Origin: Xiphydria camelus
Taxonomy: Eukaryota; Arthropoda; Insecta; Hymenoptera; Xiphydriidae
Reading direction: 5' to 3'
Length of the DNA: 64,000 nt
NCBI GenBank assembly: GCA_963678675.1
Contig: OY783200.1
Coordinates: forward strand, 12,066,786 to 12,130,785
Part shown: piece after piece, positions 63,132 through 64,000 of the stretch
How the letters are laid out: each line of letters begins with the position of its first letter
How positions within the stretch are numbered: the stretch's first letter is position 1
Program-made: the position numbers and the translations under genes
The notes under the pieces: generated by a model
Database searches by the model: none
Seen by the model: the letters and a program-made list of their open reading frames with translations, nothing else
What the model was told of the DNA's origin: nothing

Positions 63132-64000
63132 GGGGAGAGTTGGTTAAAACGGGATACTTAGTCTTTAAAACCTTGTAACTTTCTAAATAAAGTACTGTAA
63201 AGTATAATGTTTTACCTCTAGTTTCACTAGTAACAAAGCTTTTGATGGTAATGATCATTTAAGAAAAAACAGAAGTTACATCAGAGAAAAAAAATGTTTC
63301 TGCTAAAAGTTGGAACTGTCCCGTTTTACCCTTCTAGTCGGATAAAACGGGATACTTACAGTTTCGTAGATTTCATGTTTATTCATCAGGGAAAAAGAGA
63401 CAACAAGGAATACTCAATTGTACGAATATAAGTAATATTTTATTTTTGTTACGAAAATTAACAAAATAAGCGTTTCTTACAACAAATAATAATTGGTATA
63501 TTATTATAAACTAAGAAAACTAAATAAAGACTCTCTTTAACAGTAAAAAAATCATTAAAATATTATTTTTACTGGCAATAGTCACATATAAAAATCTCGA
63601 CCTCATCGGTCCCTACGCCTGCACAGGCTTCATGGGCCCAACCTTGGCAATGCTGACACCTTATCCAACCATCTTCTGCCTTAGAATTCGAGAAAAGTTC
63701 AGTGCAAAATAAGCATGTTGCTTCTATGCTTTCTTCTTCTGAACTGGAATCTTCACTGTCGTTTGTCTTCTTTCTTTTTTTATTTTTTTGTCCATTGACA
63801 TTTTTTTGTCTAGTTACTTTCGCGTTTCCATTTTTTGAAACACTACTTTCATTCTTTGCTTTCAAGTTTCTCTTAGTCGTTTTCTTAATAATTGTTTCGC
63901 CTTTTTTATTCAGTTTGGCTGTATGGGCTCCTTTTTCTGTATTTTCCATGTTTAGTTTTGGTTTCTTTGTAGGCATTTTTTTAAGACTTTGCTCGAGTTC
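63132..64000 (-). mobile_element. pogo-like DNA transposon 3, left part
   Basis: GGGGAGAGTTGGTTAAAACG follows TA (63130-63131). The terminal motif AAAACGGGATACTTA recurs at about 63341-63360. The element runs past the end of the window; only its 3' gene portion is seen. Confidence 0.85.
63569..63976 (-). CDS. pogo transposase 3, C-terminal PHD region (partial)
   Basis: A Lys-rich, acidic linker (NKKRKKTNDSEDSSSEEE) followed by a PHD finger: CLFCTELF, WIRCQHCQGWAHEAC and FICDYC. Same architecture as the end of pogo transposase 2. The DDE core should lie beyond 64000. The ATG at 63976 is just an internal Met of the longer protein. Confidence 0.75.
   Translation of the reverse strand: MPTKKPKLNMENTEKGAHTAKLNKKGETIIKKTTKRNLKAKNESSVSKNGNAKVTRQKNVNGQKNKKRKKTNDSEDSSSEEESIEATCLFCTELFSNSKAEDGWIRCQHCQGWAHEACAGVGTDEVEIFICDYCQ

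Larger units (their letters stand above)
61768..64000 (-). mobile_element. piggyBac element 2, left end, interrupted by pogo 3
   Basis: Begins CCCTTAGCCGGCACACTTCT directly after TTAA (61764-61767), the standard piggyBac start. The coding region ends at 62245. The rest lies beyond the pogo insertion and the window end. Confidence 0.85.

Overview
This window looks like insect nuclear DNA from a transposon graveyard. The inference rests on spliced genes with GT-AG introns, low GC, and an ethanolamine kinase pseudogene with insect-like protein sequence. The mobile families (CsRn1-type Ty3/Gypsy, Transib, TTAA-type Kolobok/Mutator-like, pogo, piggyBac, PIF/Harbinger-ISL2EU, DUF4806 elements) are the mix I associate with ants and wasps; a hymenopteran is plausible but unproven. 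I found no intact ordinary host gene. Almost every long reading frame belongs to a mobile element, and many boundaries can be fixed exactly because terminal inverted repeats (TIRs) and target-site duplications (TSDs) are readable.

Layout. 26-1423 is a foldback DNA element. 1874-2029 is a Harbinger-type MITE. 2069-7247 is a minus-strand CsRn1-like LTR retrotransposon with both LTRs, a tRNA-Trp primer site, gag and a broken pol that carries a palindromic MITE. 7505-7902 is a related solo LTR. 8008-9492 is a patchwork of inverted repeats. 9574-12617 is a THAP-domain transposon with an AT duplication, inserted in a MITE and itself carrying three or more insertions, one of which holds a 5S rRNA-like segment. 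13600-14690 plus 20655-20760 is a broken transposon gene split by a MITE and by a DUF4806 transposon (15105-20654). 20739-22035 holds a SAP-SWIM gene divergent from a Harbinger transposase fragment.

22054-25096 is a pogo element whose first catalytic Asp is replaced. 25416-27808 is a compact CACT-ended element with an intact 572-aa ORF that I cannot assign to a superfamily. 28034-42480 is a TTAA-flanked Kolobok/Mutator-like element holding two large guests: a two-gene Tnp2-like element (28139-35249, with a seven-exon SAM-domain partner gene) and a Transib/RAG1-like element (37275-42248, termini CACAGTG, duplication CGACG). One older reading frame runs in phase across both the 25416-27808 and the 28034-42480 insertions.

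43630-49732 is a piggyBac interrupted by a 939-bp element, a 2-kb palindrome (itself holding a MITE) and a TTAA-flanked Kolobok-type non-autonomous copy. 49783-50521 is a MADF-type gene split by a MITE. 51629-57820 is a candidate transposon-bounded block holding a tRNA-like SINE head, an intron-containing ethanolamine kinase pseudogene and, within its last intron, an intact-looking pogo element (604 aa with a PHD finger). 58613-61763 is a second Kolobok-type element; its right TTAA is also the left TTAA of a piggyBac (61768 onward), which is cut by a third pogo element that runs off the window at 63132.

Together this gives a relative insertion history of more than a dozen families. All boundaries and family names come from reading the sequence and from memory of the families; no alignment or database search was run.
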